Notes: generated by a model not told the origin, from the letters alone. 45,759 nucleotides of DNA from an uncultured Oscillospiraceae bacterium (GCA_934486875.1 CAKSPU010000013.1:1-45759); one strand, 5' to 3'; counted from the stretch's first letter, positions 7,395 through 16,087 are shown. A program made the numbers and translations.

Positions 7395-8414
7395 ATGAAA
7401 GAACAGCTTGAAAAGATACTCCAGTCTGCTCAGAAAGAGCTTTCGGAGTGTCACGACCTGAAAATTATGGAGGAGCTGAGAGTTAAATTTCTCGGCAAAA
7501 AGGGCGAGCTCACCTCTATCCTTAAGCAGATGGGCGGTCTCTCCGCAGAGGAAAGACCCGTTATCGGTCAGCTCGCAAACAAGGTCCGCTCGGACATTGA
7601 AGCAAAGCTCACCGAAAAGGCTGAGGCTCTTAAGAGCGAGGCAGCCCAGAAGAAAATGGCTGAGGAAACTATCGACGTTACTCTCCCCGGAAAGGCACCC
7701 CGTCCCGGCCGTCTCCACCCCCTTACCGCTACTCTTGAAGAGGTAAAGGAAATATTCCTCGGTATGGGCTTTGATATAGTTGACGGTCCCGAGGTCGAGA
7801 CAGATCACTACTGCTTTGAGGCGCTCAATATGCCCAAGCACCACCCTGCAAGAGACACCCAGGACACCTTCTACATCAACGAGAACGTTGTTCTGAGAAC
7901 TCAGACATCAAGCGTTCAGATACGTACAATGGAGCAGAGAAAGCCTCCTATCAGAATTATTTCCCCGGGACGTGTTTACCGTTCCGATGCGGTAGATGCA
8001 ACGCATTCTCCCCTTTTCCACCAGATAGAGGGACTTGTTATCGACAAGGGCGTTACTCTCGGCGACCTTTACGGCACACTTGACCTGCTTATGAAGAAGC
8101 TTTACGGCAAGGACGCTAAAATCCGTCTCCGTCCCCACCACTTCCCCTACACAGAGCCCTCCGCAGAGGTCGATCTCGTATGCTTCAACTGCGGCGGCAA
8201 GGGCTGCTCGATGTGCAAGGGCGAAGGATATGTTGAGCTTCTCGGTTCGGGTATGGTCCACCCCGAAGTCCTCAGAGGCTGCGGAATCGACCCCGAGGTC
8301 TACAGCGGCTTTGCATTCGGTATCGGTCTTGAACGTATCACAATGGGCAGATACCACATCAACGATATGAGACTTCTTTACGAGAACGATATGAGATTTT
8401 TGGGACAGTTCTGA
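7395..8414 (+). CDS. pheS: Phenylalanyl-tRNA synthetase alpha subunit
   Basis: 339 residues, normal for the family. With PheT it forms the alpha2-beta2 enzyme that charges tRNA-Phe. An N-terminal coiled coil (about 1-85) is followed by the class II catalytic core: motif 2 in [21 protein letters not shown] and motif 3 in [16 protein letters not shown] near the C-terminus. The Cys-rich insertion [17 protein letters not shown] near residues 259-275 is typical of Firmicute PheS. Start ATG 7395 has AAGAAAGGA upstream. Expression is probably set by the leader terminator. Unusually, pheT does not follow directly; three small membrane-protein genes intervene. Confidence 0.97.
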   Translation: MKEQLEKILQSAQKELSECHDLKIMEELRVKFLGKKGELTSILKQMGGLSAEERPVIGQLANKVRSDIEAKLTEKAEALKSEAAQKKMAEETIDVTLPGKAPRPGRLHPLTATLEEVKEIFLGMGFDIVDGPEVETDHYCFEALNMPKHHPARDTQDTFYINENVVLRTQTSSVQIRTMEQRKPPIRIISPGRVYRSDAVDATHSPLFHQIEGLVIDKGVTLGDLYGTLDLLMKKLYGKDAKIRLRPHHFPYTEPSAEVDLVCFNCGGKGCSMCKGEGYVELLGSGMVHPEVLRGCGIDPEVYSGFAFGIGLERITMGRYHINDMRLLYENDMRFLGQF

Positions 8415-8435
8415 TAAACATAAGGGGGTATTGAA

Positions 8436-8891
8436 ATGACAGAAAATAAGGGTATTACAGACAGCAGGATCGGCTATGAAGCCAAGGGCAGCATAACATC
8501 AAGCCCTGCGGTTGCAGTAACTGCATATGTTTTTGCAGGTGTGCTTATAATTGCGGGAATTATCGTTTATTTTGCGGTCATACCTGAGCCTTTGGTAATT
8601 GCTGCATTTGTTTTTCTGGCGGCACTTTCCGTGCTTATGGGTCTTGCTGCCGCCAAGCACGCATGGTATTGGGACGATGAGAAATTTTCTGTTCTCCAGC
8701 TGTTTTCAAAGCCCAAGACCTACAAGTTCAGCGAGATAGCGTCGGTCTATACTGTTACGGAGGGACCCGCCGTTACGCTGATACTTCGTATGCAGGACGG
8801 AAAAGAGTTCGGCATTTCACTTCGCGCAAAGGGCACAAGGGAATTTGTTGAACAGCTTGATTCGATACAAAGAAAAAATGCAGAAGCGTGA
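8436..8891 (+). CDS. Small membrane protein with PH-like domain (1 of 3)
   Basis: 151 residues, 21 nt after pheS. Two transmembrane segments (about 26-48 and 51-72) are followed by a cytosolic beta-rich tail (WDDEKFSVLQLFSKPKTYKFSEIASVYT...) that reads like a bacterial PH (bPH/YcxB-type) domain and ends in a helix. Function is unknown. AAGGGGG lies 7 nt before ATG. It is the first of three consecutive genes with the same two-TM plus beta-tail layout between pheS and pheT, all apparently in the phe transcript. Confidence 0.75.
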   Translation: MTENKGITDSRIGYEAKGSITSSPAVAVTAYVFAGVLIIAGIIVYFAVIPEPLVIAAFVFLAALSVLMGLAAAKHAWYWDDEKFSVLQLFSKPKTYKFSEIASVYTVTEGPAVTLILRMQDGKEFGISLRAKGTREFVEQLDSIQRKNAEA

Positions 8892-9492
8892 TAACGGCAG
8901 CGAACTGTTTGCAATTTATAGAAAACGCTTTAAATTCAAGCAGCGCCTGTGGAACATTCTGAGCATCGTTTATACGCTCATTCTTATCCCGCTGCTAAGG
9001 TTCCTTGACGGCAGGGATTACGGCGTGCTGTGGCGGATAATTTCCATAGTGACAACTGCGGCTCTTATCATAATGAATCTCATTCAAAGCAGGTCAATGA
9101 AAAGGCAGCTTGATGCATTGTCCGAAGCATCTGCCGAAAAAATTGCGGCGGAGCTTGAAAGCTGTGAACAGTACAGAGTTTTCGCATTTACCTCGGAATA
9201 CCTTTTCTCAAAAGAGGGACTTATACTTCCCTACTATGAGATAGAAGAGGTCGTCACAAGCACCTATGTTGCATCACCCTCTGCCACGAGCATATATTTT
9301 AAAACCAAAAGCTTTGGCAGGCTGTATGTTCCTGTGGGGCTTGGAAATATGAACGAGGACTTTTACAGACTGCTTTCGGAAAAATGTCCCAATGCGGATA
9401 TTCTGTTTAAGGTAAATTACCAAAAAGCGGATATGGAAGAGTATTTCAACACTTTAAGGGCAGAAAGCATTATCGTTATCAGAAAAAAGTGA
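8878..9492 (+). CDS. Small membrane protein with PH-like domain (2 of 3)
   Basis: About 204 residues. A basic N-terminus, two transmembrane segments (about 25-43 and 52-70), a helical stretch, then a beta-rich tail (EYLFSKEGLILPYYEIEEVVTS...) of the PH-like type. No function can be assigned. The start is uncertain: ATG 8878 overlaps the previous stop by 14 nt, which suggests translational coupling, but no clear Shine-Dalgarno precedes it; in-frame TTG codons at 8845 and 8857 are alternatives. It shares layout with its two neighbours and is probably an ancient paralogue. Confidence 0.7.
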   Translation: MQKRDNGSELFAIYRKRFKFKQRLWNILSIVYTLILIPLLRFLDGRDYGVLWRIISIVTTAALIIMNLIQSRSMKRQLDALSEASAEKIAAELESCEQYRVFAFTSEYLFSKEGLILPYYEIEEVVTSTYVASPSATSIYFKTKSFGRLYVPVGLGNMNEDFYRLLSEKCPNADILFKVNYQKADMEEYFNTLRAESIIVIRKK

Positions 9493-9504
9493 GGAGAAAA
9501 CTGC

Positions 9505-10107
9505 GTGGGATTAGTTACGGAAGAACGCCGCAAAGAAAATGATAAAAGCGTTTTTTTTACGGAAAGCAAAAGCGCATTAAGAGCTGATATCGCAAAGATA
9601 ATCGTTTTTGATGTTATAAGCATTCTTGCGTATCTGATGTTTACCTGTTGGCTTACAGCCTTTTTCTCAGATGCAGAGACAGCAGTATTTTTCACATTAT
9701 CGGCGGCAGCAGATGTTTTTATTCTGTATGCATTTATAAAGCGTGCACGAAAAAAATATGAAAGCTTTACAGAAGCTTTTTGTGAAATGCCGCCATCTGA
9801 ATATGATGACCTGTGCAGTCAGGCAGAAAAATCGGGTAAGCTTTACGATACATTGTATCTCCTTGATGAATTTATCTATGTTCCGCAAAATATGCTTTTG
9901 ATACCATACAGGGACATAAAAAAAGTTATTACGGAATATCACAAAACAAATGGTATTTATGACGGTGCAAAGCTGAAAATAACCCTTGCCGATAAAAGCG
10001 AAAGGGTCATTTATATGAAAAGCATCCGGCAGTTTCGTGATGAACACGATGATTTTATATGGAAGCTTGAACATAAATCAGAAAAAAATAAAACGGAGGT
10101 AAAATAA
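9505..10107 (+). CDS. Small membrane protein with PH-like domain (3 of 3)
   Basis: 200 residues. Two transmembrane segments (about 32-53 and 58-78) precede a long basic helix and a beta-rich tail (DEFIYVPQNMLLIPYRDIKKVITE...) like those of the two genes before it. Start GTG 9505 has GAGGAG with 8-nt spacing. Its stop codon abuts the pheT ATG, and the pheT ribosome site CGGAGGT lies inside its last codons, so translation of this gene and pheT is probably coupled. Codon use is more AT-rich than pheS or pheT. Confidence 0.75.
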   Translation: MGLVTEERRKENDKSVFFTESKSALRADIAKIIVFDVISILAYLMFTCWLTAFFSDAETAVFFTLSAAADVFILYAFIKRARKKYESFTEAFCEMPPSEYDDLCSQAEKSGKLYDTLYLLDEFIYVPQNMLLIPYRDIKKVITEYHKTNGIYDGAKLKITLADKSERVIYMKSIRQFRDEHDDFIWKLEHKSEKNKTEVK

Positions 10108-12522
10108 ATGGATCTTTCAGTAAGATGGCTCTCCGATTATGTTGATATCGGAGATATGAGCATTAAGGAGCTTTGCTCGGGACTTACAATGAGCGGCTCC
10201 AAGGTTGAAAAATATGACACTGAGGGCAGCGGGATATCCCGTGTTGTTGTGGGAAAAATTCTCGACGTGAAGCCCCACGAAAATTCCGACCACCTTGTTG
10301 TGTGTCAGGTCGATGTAGGCGAGGCTGAGCCTGTTCAGATAGTTACAGGCGCTCCCAACATCAGAGAGGAAAATATAGGTGACCTTGTTCCCGCCGCTCT
10401 CGACGGTTCTACTCTTCCCGGCGGCGTTAAGATCAAAAAAGGCAAGCTCAGAGGCGTGGCATCAAACGGCATGCTCTGCTCTCTCGGTGAGCTGGGTCTT
10501 ACCACCCACGATTTCCCCTATGCGATCGCCGACGGCATATTTATCCTTAAAAGCGAGGACGGAAGAGAGCTTAAGCCCGGTATGGATATCCGTGAGGCAA
10601 TTGACCTCAACGATACCTCTATTGAGTTTGAGATAACCTCCAACCGCCCCGACTGCCTTTCCGTTCTCGGTCTTGCAAGAGAGACCGCCGCTACCTTTAA
10701 CAAGCCCCTTAACATCAAGGAGCCTGCTTTCAAGGGAATTGACGGGGATATCAATGAATATCTTAAAGTGCAGATAAAGAATGAAAAGCTCTGCTCACGC
10801 TACTGCGCAGGCGTTGTCAGAAACGTTAAGATAGGTCCCTCTCCCCTGTGGCTCAGAGAGAGACTTCGTGCAAGCGGCGTTCGTCCTATCAACAATTTCG
10901 TTGATATCACAAACTTTGTAATGCTCGAATACGGTCACCCTATGCACGCTTTCGATATCCGCTACATCAAGGGCAATTCCATTGAGATAAGAAATGCCGC
11001 AGAGGGCGAGAAGATAACCACCCTTGACGGTGTAACAAGAACTCTTACCGAAAAGATGCTGGTAATTGCCGATGCTGAGAAGCCCGTTGCCGTTGCAGGC
11101 GTTATGGGCGGCGAGTACAGCGGAATTATGGACGATACCGTTGATGTTGTTTTCGAGGCTGCCTGCTTTGACGGTGCAAGCGTTCGTACCACCGCAAAGG
11201 CTCTCGGTATGAGAACAGATGCTTCCGCACGCTTTGAAAAGGGTCTTGACCCCAGAATGTGTATGCCCGCTCTGCTCCGTGCATTTGAGCTTGTTGAAGA
11301 GCTTGGCTGCGGCGAAGTTGTCCGCACGGTAATCAACTGCGACACTCACGCAGACACACAGAAAAAGGCTCCCTTTGACCCCGTCTGGATAAACAACTTC
11401 CTCGGCACCGATATCCCCGAGGAGGATATGATAAAGTATCTCGCAAAGCTTGATATCACCGTTAAGGACGGAATTGCATACGCTCCTCCCTACAGAATAG
11501 ATATCGAGTACAAGAACGACCTTGCAGAGGAGATCGCACGTCTTTACGGCTACAACAACATTCCTCAGACCATCATCAGAGGTGTTGCAAGCGGCGAGCT
11601 TACTCCCGCACAGAAGTTTACAAGAAAGGTAATGAACACCGCTGCGGCTCTGGGCGCAAACGAGATAACCACATTCTCCTTTATCTCCCCCAAATATTTC
11701 GATAAGATCCGTCTTCCCCAGGACAGCGTTCTCAGAAAAACAGTTGTTATCACCAATCCTCTTGGTGAGGACACCTCCGTTATGAGGACCACAATGCTCC
11801 CCTCAATGTGCGAGGTACTTGCAAGAAACTACAACAGCAGAAATGCCGAAGCCGTTCTCTTTGAAATGGGCAACGAGTATCTCCCCAAGGGCGGCGAGCT
11901 TCCCGAGGAGCCTGCAAGAATTGCATTCGGTATGTACGGCGACAACTACGATTTCTACAGCTTAAAGGGGATCATTGAGGAGCTTCTTGATGTTCTCGGC
12001 ACAGCAGATGTATCCTATGAGCCCTGCAAGGGTGTTTCCGAAAACTTCGGTGAAGCACCTGCATTCCACCCCGGAAGATGTGCAGAGGTATTCGCAGGCG
12101 GCGTTCCCGTGGGCATTTTCGGTGAGCTTCACCCCGAAACTCTTGAAAACTACGGAATCGGCGTTAAGGCATATGCCGCAAAGCTGAATATCCCCGAGCT
12201 TATGGCTGCTGCCGCTCCCAAGACCTACAAGCCCCTGCCCAAATTCCCCGCAACTACAAGAGACCTTGCAGTTGTATGCGATGATGATATCCCCGTTGCA
12301 CATCTTGAAAAGGCTATCACCGAGGGCGTTGGAAAGATACTTGAAAGCGTCAAGCTCTTTGACGTTTACAAGGGCAAGCAGATCGCAGACGGCAAAAAGT
12401 CCGTTGCGTTCAGCATAGTAATGCGTTCCCACGATGGTACTCTCACCGATGAGCAGGCTGACGGAGCTGTTAAGAAGGCTCTCAAAAAGCTTGCGGAGCT
12501 TGGCGCTGAGATAAGAGCGTAA
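10108..12522 (+). CDS. pheT: Phenylalanyl-tRNA synthetase beta subunit
   Basis: 804 residues, full length. Domains in order: B1 N-terminal; EMAP/OB-type tRNA-binding domain (about 40-150, VGKILDVKPHENSDHLVVCQVD); B3/B4 editing region that hydrolyses misacylated Tyr-tRNA-Phe (about 210-390, with GHPMHAFD and TSNRPDCLSV); B5 domain (about 405-475); a core domain resembling the alpha catalytic fold; and a C-terminal FDX-ACB anticodon-binding domain (KFPATTRDLAVVCDDD to the end). CGGAGGT precedes ATG 10108. It is the last gene of the phe operon and is followed by a strong terminator. Confidence 0.97.
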   Translation: MDLSVRWLSDYVDIGDMSIKELCSGLTMSGSKVEKYDTEGSGISRVVVGKILDVKPHENSDHLVVCQVDVGEAEPVQIVTGAPNIREENIGDLVPAALDGSTLPGGVKIKKGKLRGVASNGMLCSLGELGLTTHDFPYAIADGIFILKSEDGRELKPGMDIREAIDLNDTSIEFEITSNRPDCLSVLGLARETAATFNKPLNIKEPAFKGIDGDINEYLKVQIKNEKLCSRYCAGVVRNVKIGPSPLWLRERLRASGVRPINNFVDITNFVMLEYGHPMHAFDIRYIKGNSIEIRNAAEGEKITTLDGVTRTLTEKMLVIADAEKPVAVAGVMGGEYSGIMDDTVDVVFEAACFDGASVRTTAKALGMRTDASARFEKGLDPRMCMPALLRAFELVEELGCGEVVRTVINCDTHADTQKKAPFDPVWINNFLGTDIPEEDMIKYLAKLDITVKDGIAYAPPYRIDIEYKNDLAEEIARLYGYNNIPQTIIRGVASGELTPAQKFTRKVMNTAAALGANEITTFSFISPKYFDKIRLPQDSVLRKTVVITNPLGEDTSVMRTTMLPSMCEVLARNYNSRNAEAVLFEMGNEYLPKGGELPEEPARIAFGMYGDNYDFYSLKGIIEELLDVLGTADVSYEPCKGVSENFGEAPAFHPGRCAEVFAGGVPVGIFGELHPETLENYGIGVKAYAAKLNIPELMAAAAPKTYKPLPKFPATTRDLAVVCDDDIPVAHLEKAITEGVGKILESVKLFDVYKGKQIADGKKSVAFSIVMRSHDGTLTDEQADGAVKKALKKLAELGAEIRA

Positions 12523-12539
12523 GTTTAGCTTATATATAA

Positions 12540-12579
12540 ATGCCCCCTGCATTTTGATAGGTGCAGGGGGCATTTTTTT
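12540..12579 (+). terminator. phe operon terminator
   Basis: An 11-bp perfect stem (TGCCCCCTGCA with TGCAGGGGGCA), 10-nt loop, and seven Ts. Confidence 0.95.
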
Positions 12580-12586
12580 GAATAAT

Positions 12587-12615
12587 TTGACAAAAAATTA
12601 AGCTTGTGATATAAT
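12587..12615 (+). promoter_or_regulatory. Perfect consensus promoter of the small toxin-like gene
   Basis: TTGACA at 12587-12592, exactly 17 nt, TATAAT at 12610-12615. The transcript should start near 12622, with a very short leader of about 20-33 nt. Confidence 0.92.
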
Positions 12616-12654
12616 AACGTTGGCTGCCAGCCCCGAAAGGGAATGTGTCCATTT

Positions 12655-12825
12655 ATGTGTATCTTCACGTTTATCTTGTCCGTACCGGCAAGTGTAGCTG
12701 CAAACTACATATGCAAATGGCTGGACGGTGACAAGCAACAGCAAAAATATGAAAGCAGAACCCCTGAGGAATCACTACTTCCTCAGGGGTTCGTTTATGC
12801 CTTGCTGTGCATATATCGTTTCTGA
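12655..12825 (+). CDS. Small hydrophobic peptide, candidate type I toxin
   Basis: 56 residues from ATG 12655, or 60 from ATG 12643. One transmembrane helix (about 2-20, IFTFILSVPASVAANYI) is followed by CKWLDGDK and a polar tail. This resembles, from memory, the small Firmicute peptides of the form FLxSVxAS-x-YICKWLDG that are mostly annotated as hypothetical. The only Shine-Dalgarno, AAAGGG at 12636-12641, touches the first ATG and is 13 nt from the second, so 12655 is preferred. It sits in a small GAAA-loop hairpin (CCC-GAAA-GGG), which may limit translation. A perfect promoter drives it, and a perfect opposing promoter could make an antisense RNA over its 3' half. Toxicity is inferred, not shown. 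Confidence 0.65.
   Translation: MCIFTFILSVPASVAANYICKWLDGDKQQQKYESRTPEESLLPQGFVYALLCIYRF
12745..12823 (-). ncRNA. Candidate antisense RNA antitoxin
   Basis: The minus-strand consensus promoter at 12830-12858 predicts a start near 12823, directly opposite the stop codon of the small peptide gene. The RNA would run antisense to its last 20 or so codons and stop at the 14-bp hairpin 12758-12792, which is followed on this strand by a T-rich tail. The 3'-end overlap resembles txpA/RatA and bsrG/SR4 of B. subtilis. Both ends are approximate. Confidence 0.6.
12758..12792. terminator. 14-bp hairpin shared by sense and antisense transcripts
   Basis: GAACCCCTGAGGAA pairs with TTCCTCAGGGGTTC, 7-nt loop. 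It lies inside the small ORF. The minus-strand side is followed by T-rich sequence (TTTCATATTTTT), and the plus-strand side has only a weak T-tract, so termination looks stronger for the antisense RNA. Confidence 0.75.
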
Positions 12826-12829
12826 TTAC

Positions 12830-12858
12830 ATTATACACCTAATTTATCAAAATGTCAA
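12830..12858 (-). promoter_or_regulatory. Perfect consensus promoter facing the toxin-like gene
   Basis: On the minus strand, TTGACA (complement of 12853-12858), 17 nt, TATAAT (complement of 12830-12835). It lies after the folD stop codon with no coding gene downstream on that strand, so an RNA product is the natural reading. Confidence 0.9.
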
Positions 12859-12868
12859 TACCCAAAAA

Positions 12869-13723
12869 TCATTCAACATTATTCTGCTGCTTTGCGGCAG
12901 TGAGGGTATTTCTCATAAGCATAGCTATGGTCATAGGTCCAACGCCGCCGGGAACGGGGGTTATGTAGCCAGCCTTGTCCTTGCAGGCATCAAAATCAAC
13001 ATCGCCGCAGAGCTTGCCTGCTTCATTGCGGTTCATTCCAACGTCAATTACAACAGCGCCCTCCTTGACCATATCGGGTGTAACAAACTTTGCCTTGCCC
13101 ACAGCAGCCACAAGGATATCAGCCTGAGCGCATATCTCTTTGAGGTTCTTTGTCCTGGAGTGGGTAATGGTAACGGTGCCGTTCTTGTGGAGAAGGAGCA
13201 TTGCCATAGGCTTGCCCACAATATTGCTTCTGCCGATGACAACGCAGTTTTTGCCGCATACATCAACACCTGTGTCGGCAATAAGCTCCATAACTCCTGC
13301 GGGGGTGCAGGGGAGGAACGAGTAGTCGCCTATCATAATGTGTCCCACGTTTTCGGGGTGGAATGCGTCAACGTCCTTTTCGGGGCGGATAGCGTTGATA
13401 ACGGCAGTCTCGTTTATCTGCTTGGGAAGCGGGAGCTGCACGAGTATTCCGTTTACACGGCTGTCGTTATTGAGCTTGTCAACAAGCTCCAGAAGTTCTG
13501 CTTCTGTGGTGCTTTCGGGAAGAGCATACTCGAATGACTCAAATCCCACCTCTGCGCAGGCTTTTTTCTTGTTGTTAACATAAACTCTCGATGCGGGATT
13601 GTCGCCCACGATAACTACCGCCAGACCTATTGATATGCCCTTTGCCTTAAGCGCATCGGCTTCTGCCTTTACGCCTGCCTTGACCTTTGCGGATACTGCC
13701 TTGCCGTCGATAAGATTTGCCAT
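12869..13723 (-). CDS. folD: Bifunctional methylene-THF dehydrogenase / methenyl-THF cyclohydrolase
   Basis: 284 residues, normal length. It interconverts 5,10-methylene-THF and 10-formyl-THF with NADP in cytosolic one-carbon metabolism. Seen are SRVYVNNKKKACAEVGF (Tyr and catalytic Lys of the family), VQLPLPKQI, the EKDVDAFHPENVG signature near residue 121, the Rossmann segment GRSNIVGKPMA near 165, and the PGGVGPMTIAMLM signature near 265. GGAGGG precedes ATG. It is last in a minus-strand run M16-M16-lgt-folD, 18 nt after lgt, and shows no evident terminator of its own. Confidence 0.97.
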   Translation of the reverse strand: MANLIDGKAVSAKVKAGVKAEADALKAKGISIGLAVVIVGDNPASRVYVNNKKKACAEVGFESFEYALPESTTEAELLELVDKLNNDSRVNGILVQLPLPKQINETAVINAIRPEKDVDAFHPENVGHIMIGDYSFLPCTPAGVMELIADTGVDVCGKNCVVIGRSNIVGKPMAMLLLHKNGTVTITHSRTKNLKEICAQADILVAAVGKAKFVTPDMVKEGAVVIDVGMNRNEAGKLCGDVDFDACKDKAGYITPVPGGVGPMTIAMLMRNTLTAAKQQNNVE

Positions 13724-13741
13724 TTTTAGTCCCTCCGTTAT

Positions 13742-14776
13742 TTATTTTTTATCCTCTGTACTTTCACTGCTTTCGTCCTCGGAAACGATCTTCTGCTCCT
13801 CGGTAAGCTCCTTGTGCTTCTTAACCTTTCTGCGCTCCTCAGCGTCCTTCTCGGCATTTGCCGCCGCTTCAAGGATAGCCTTGGATTCATCGGTGTCACA
13901 GTAAAGCACAATGCCCTTTTTCTTAACCCTGATGCGCATTGCGATTATGATAACAAGAGCAGCTGCGGCGCTTATGAGTGCCAGCATCTGAGACGCTCTC
14001 ACGCTGCCGATGTAAAGACTGTCAGTTCTGAGACCCTCGATGAAAAATCTGCCTGTGCCGTACCACAGCACATACATACAGAACACCTCACCGTCAAATC
14101 TGCGGTGCTTGTGGTAAAGGTGTAGAATGAGAAATCCGATTGCGCACCATATGGATTCATAAAGAAAGCAGGGGTGAACGGGCAGATACGGGTCTATATC
14201 CATTCCCTGCGCCGCAAGCGATGCCTGATGATTCAAAAGATACTGCTGTATCTTTCCGCCTGACATTCCCCAGGGGAGGGTAGTGTTGCAGCCGAATGCC
14301 TCCTGATTGAAGAAGTTGCCCCACCTGCCTACAGCCTGTCCGATAAGGAAGCCCATTGAGGCAAGGTCGAGAGTGGGAAGTATTCGGAGCTTCCGTATTT
14401 TCGCCGTTATGCAGCCGAAAAGCAGTGCTCCCAGGATACCGCCGTAAATGGCAAGTCCCCCGTCTCTTATGGCGAAAACGTCCCTGATGTCGTGGAAGCT
14501 TTCGGCGTGAAGTGCCACATAGTAAAGCCTTGCGCCGATAACTGCGCCGATAAGTCCCGCAAAAACTGCGTCCGTAAGGCGGTCGCCGTCAATGCCGAAG
14601 GTCTTTGTTCGCTTGAAGCAGTATATCATCGCCAGCAGCATTCCGAATGCTATCAGAACGCCGTACCATTTGATAGACAGCCCGAAAAGGGAGAATGCCT
14701 CGTTGTTCAAGGTAATGTCTATGCCCAGTCCCGGAAAAACGATATTGTTTCCGTAAAGTCTTCCGACTTCGTTCAT
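13742..14776 (-). CDS. lgt: Prolipoprotein diacylglyceryl transferase
   Basis: 344 residues. This multi-pass membrane enzyme transfers diacylglycerol from phosphatidylglycerol to the lipobox cysteine of prolipoproteins. The family signature GRWGNFFNQEAFG is present near residue 150, with DGGLAIYGGILGA before it and HPCFLYESIWC after it. Compared with typical members of about 270-290 residues it carries a long charged cytosolic tail (about 290-344, rich in Lys and Glu, ending in SEDESSESTEDKK). A likely client in the window is the SGNH lipoprotein at 39894-41168. It lies between an M16 peptidase gene and folD. Confidence 0.95.
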   Translation of the reverse strand: MNEVGRLYGNNIVFPGLGIDITLNNEAFSLFGLSIKWYGVLIAFGMLLAMIYCFKRTKTFGIDGDRLTDAVFAGLIGAVIGARLYYVALHAESFHDIRDVFAIRDGGLAIYGGILGALLFGCITAKIRKLRILPTLDLASMGFLIGQAVGRWGNFFNQEAFGCNTTLPWGMSGGKIQQYLLNHQASLAAQGMDIDPYLPVHPCFLYESIWCAIGFLILHLYHKHRRFDGEVFCMYVLWYGTGRFFIEGLRTDSLYIGSVRASQMLALISAAAALVIIIAMRIRVKKKGIVLYCDTDESKAILEAAANAEKDAEERRKVKKHKELTEEQKIVSEDESSESTEDKK

Positions 14777-14800
14777 TTGTGATATTCAGTCCTTTCGGGA

Positions 14801-16084
14801 TTATTTTTCAATGGGACGGATAACGGAAAGAGTGGAGTTATCCGCATCAAAACGTGTTTTAAGGCAGTTTTTCAGGTCATCGAGAGTCACATTTGCAGCT
14901 GCTTCGATGACTGAATATGCATCGCCCGTTCCTCTGAGTCCCGCATTCATAAGTGCAGATGCAACGGATTCGGGGCTTTCAAGGGATTTGATGAGTGAGC
15001 CGTAATAATATTTCTTTGATATCTCAAAGGTCTCGGCATCAAAACCCTTTTCCGAGCGCATTTTTATCTCCTCTGCAAGAGCGGAGCGCACCTTTTCGGG
15101 GTCTCTTGATTCGCCGCCGAAAATGGGAACGAAGAAGCCGTCGCCCGAGAATGTCTCAAAATAAAATGAGGAATTGATCGTTCCCTCATCGTAGAGCTTT
15201 TTGTAAAGTGAAGAGGTCTCGCCGATAAGGAGCTCTTCCACTATATTGCACATAACGGTCTCACGCACGATATCCTCATTGCTCACGGGCTTGGACTTGA
15301 AGCCGAGATTGAACATCGGCACAGCGACCTCAAAGCACTGCTCTTTGTAGCTGTCCTTTACCCTGTCTGGCTCTTCGGGAACGATCGAGATAAGGTTCTT
15401 GTTCTCGCAGGGCTTCAGAAGCTCATCGCAGACTGCAAGTATCTCGTCCTCGTCCACATCTCCCGCAATGGCAAGCACCATATTGTGAAGATTGTAGAAA
15501 GTGTAGTAGCAGCGGTAAAGCAGGTCGGCGGTTATTTGGGCAATGGATTCCTGTGTGCCTGCAATGTCTATCCTGACGGGATTTTCGTGGTAAATGCCCT
15601 CCAAGAGATTGAAAAATACTCTCCAGTCGGGGCTGTCGTCGTACATTCTTATCTCCTGACCGATGATGCCCTGCTCCTTGCGGACTGTTTCCTCGGTGAA
15701 ATAAGGCTTCTGAACGAAGTCCAGGAGTATTCTCAGAGAGGGGATAAAATTATCGGTGCAGCTGAAAAGATAGCAGGTCCTGTCGAAAGATGTGTATGCA
15801 TTTCCAGATGCGCCTGTTTTTGCGTAAAGGTCAAAAACGTCGCAGTCCTCATTTTCAAAGAGCTTGTGCTCCAGATAATGGGCAATGCCGTTTGGAACGG
15901 TGACGAAATCGGGATCGTCGGAGGTCTTGAAGGTGGTGTTCACAGAGCCGTAGCGTGTGCCGAAAATAGCGTGCTTCACGCTGTAGCCTTTGGTTTTCCG
16001 GATGAGTATTTCAAGTCCGCTGTCGTGGAGCACCCTTGTGTATTTTTCCCCTGTTCGGGAGTTTGTGATGATTTCCCTATTCAT
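14801..16084 (-). CDS. M16 family zinc peptidase, YmfH-like (catalytic partner)
   Basis: 427 residues. The inverted zinc motif H-x-x-E-H is present as HYLEHKLFEN near residue 69, with the distal glutamate region (TVRKEQGIIGQEIRMYDD) about 75 residues later, so this member should be active. The family degrades peptides or processes small precursors inside the cell. GGAGG precedes ATG 16084, only 3 nt after the stop of the upstream M16 gene, so the two are co-translated. The pair resembles ymfF-ymfH of B. subtilis, as an active plus inactive subunit set. Confidence 0.9.
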   Translation of the reverse strand: MNREIITNSRTGEKYTRVLHDSGLEILIRKTKGYSVKHAIFGTRYGSVNTTFKTSDDPDFVTVPNGIAHYLEHKLFENEDCDVFDLYAKTGASGNAYTSFDRTCYLFSCTDNFIPSLRILLDFVQKPYFTEETVRKEQGIIGQEIRMYDDSPDWRVFFNLLEGIYHENPVRIDIAGTQESIAQITADLLYRCYYTFYNLHNMVLAIAGDVDEDEILAVCDELLKPCENKNLISIVPEEPDRVKDSYKEQCFEVAVPMFNLGFKSKPVSNEDIVRETVMCNIVEELLIGETSSLYKKLYDEGTINSSFYFETFSGDGFFVPIFGGESRDPEKVRSALAEEIKMRSEKGFDAETFEISKKYYYGSLIKSLESPESVASALMNAGLRGTGDAYSVIEAAANVTLDDLKNCLKTRFDADNSTLSVIRPIEK

Positions 16085-16087
16085 CGC

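Noticed and set aside
12728..13537. 269-codon plus-strand open frame
   Set aside because: It is antisense to folD and to the small toxin locus; it has no family match or ribosome site.
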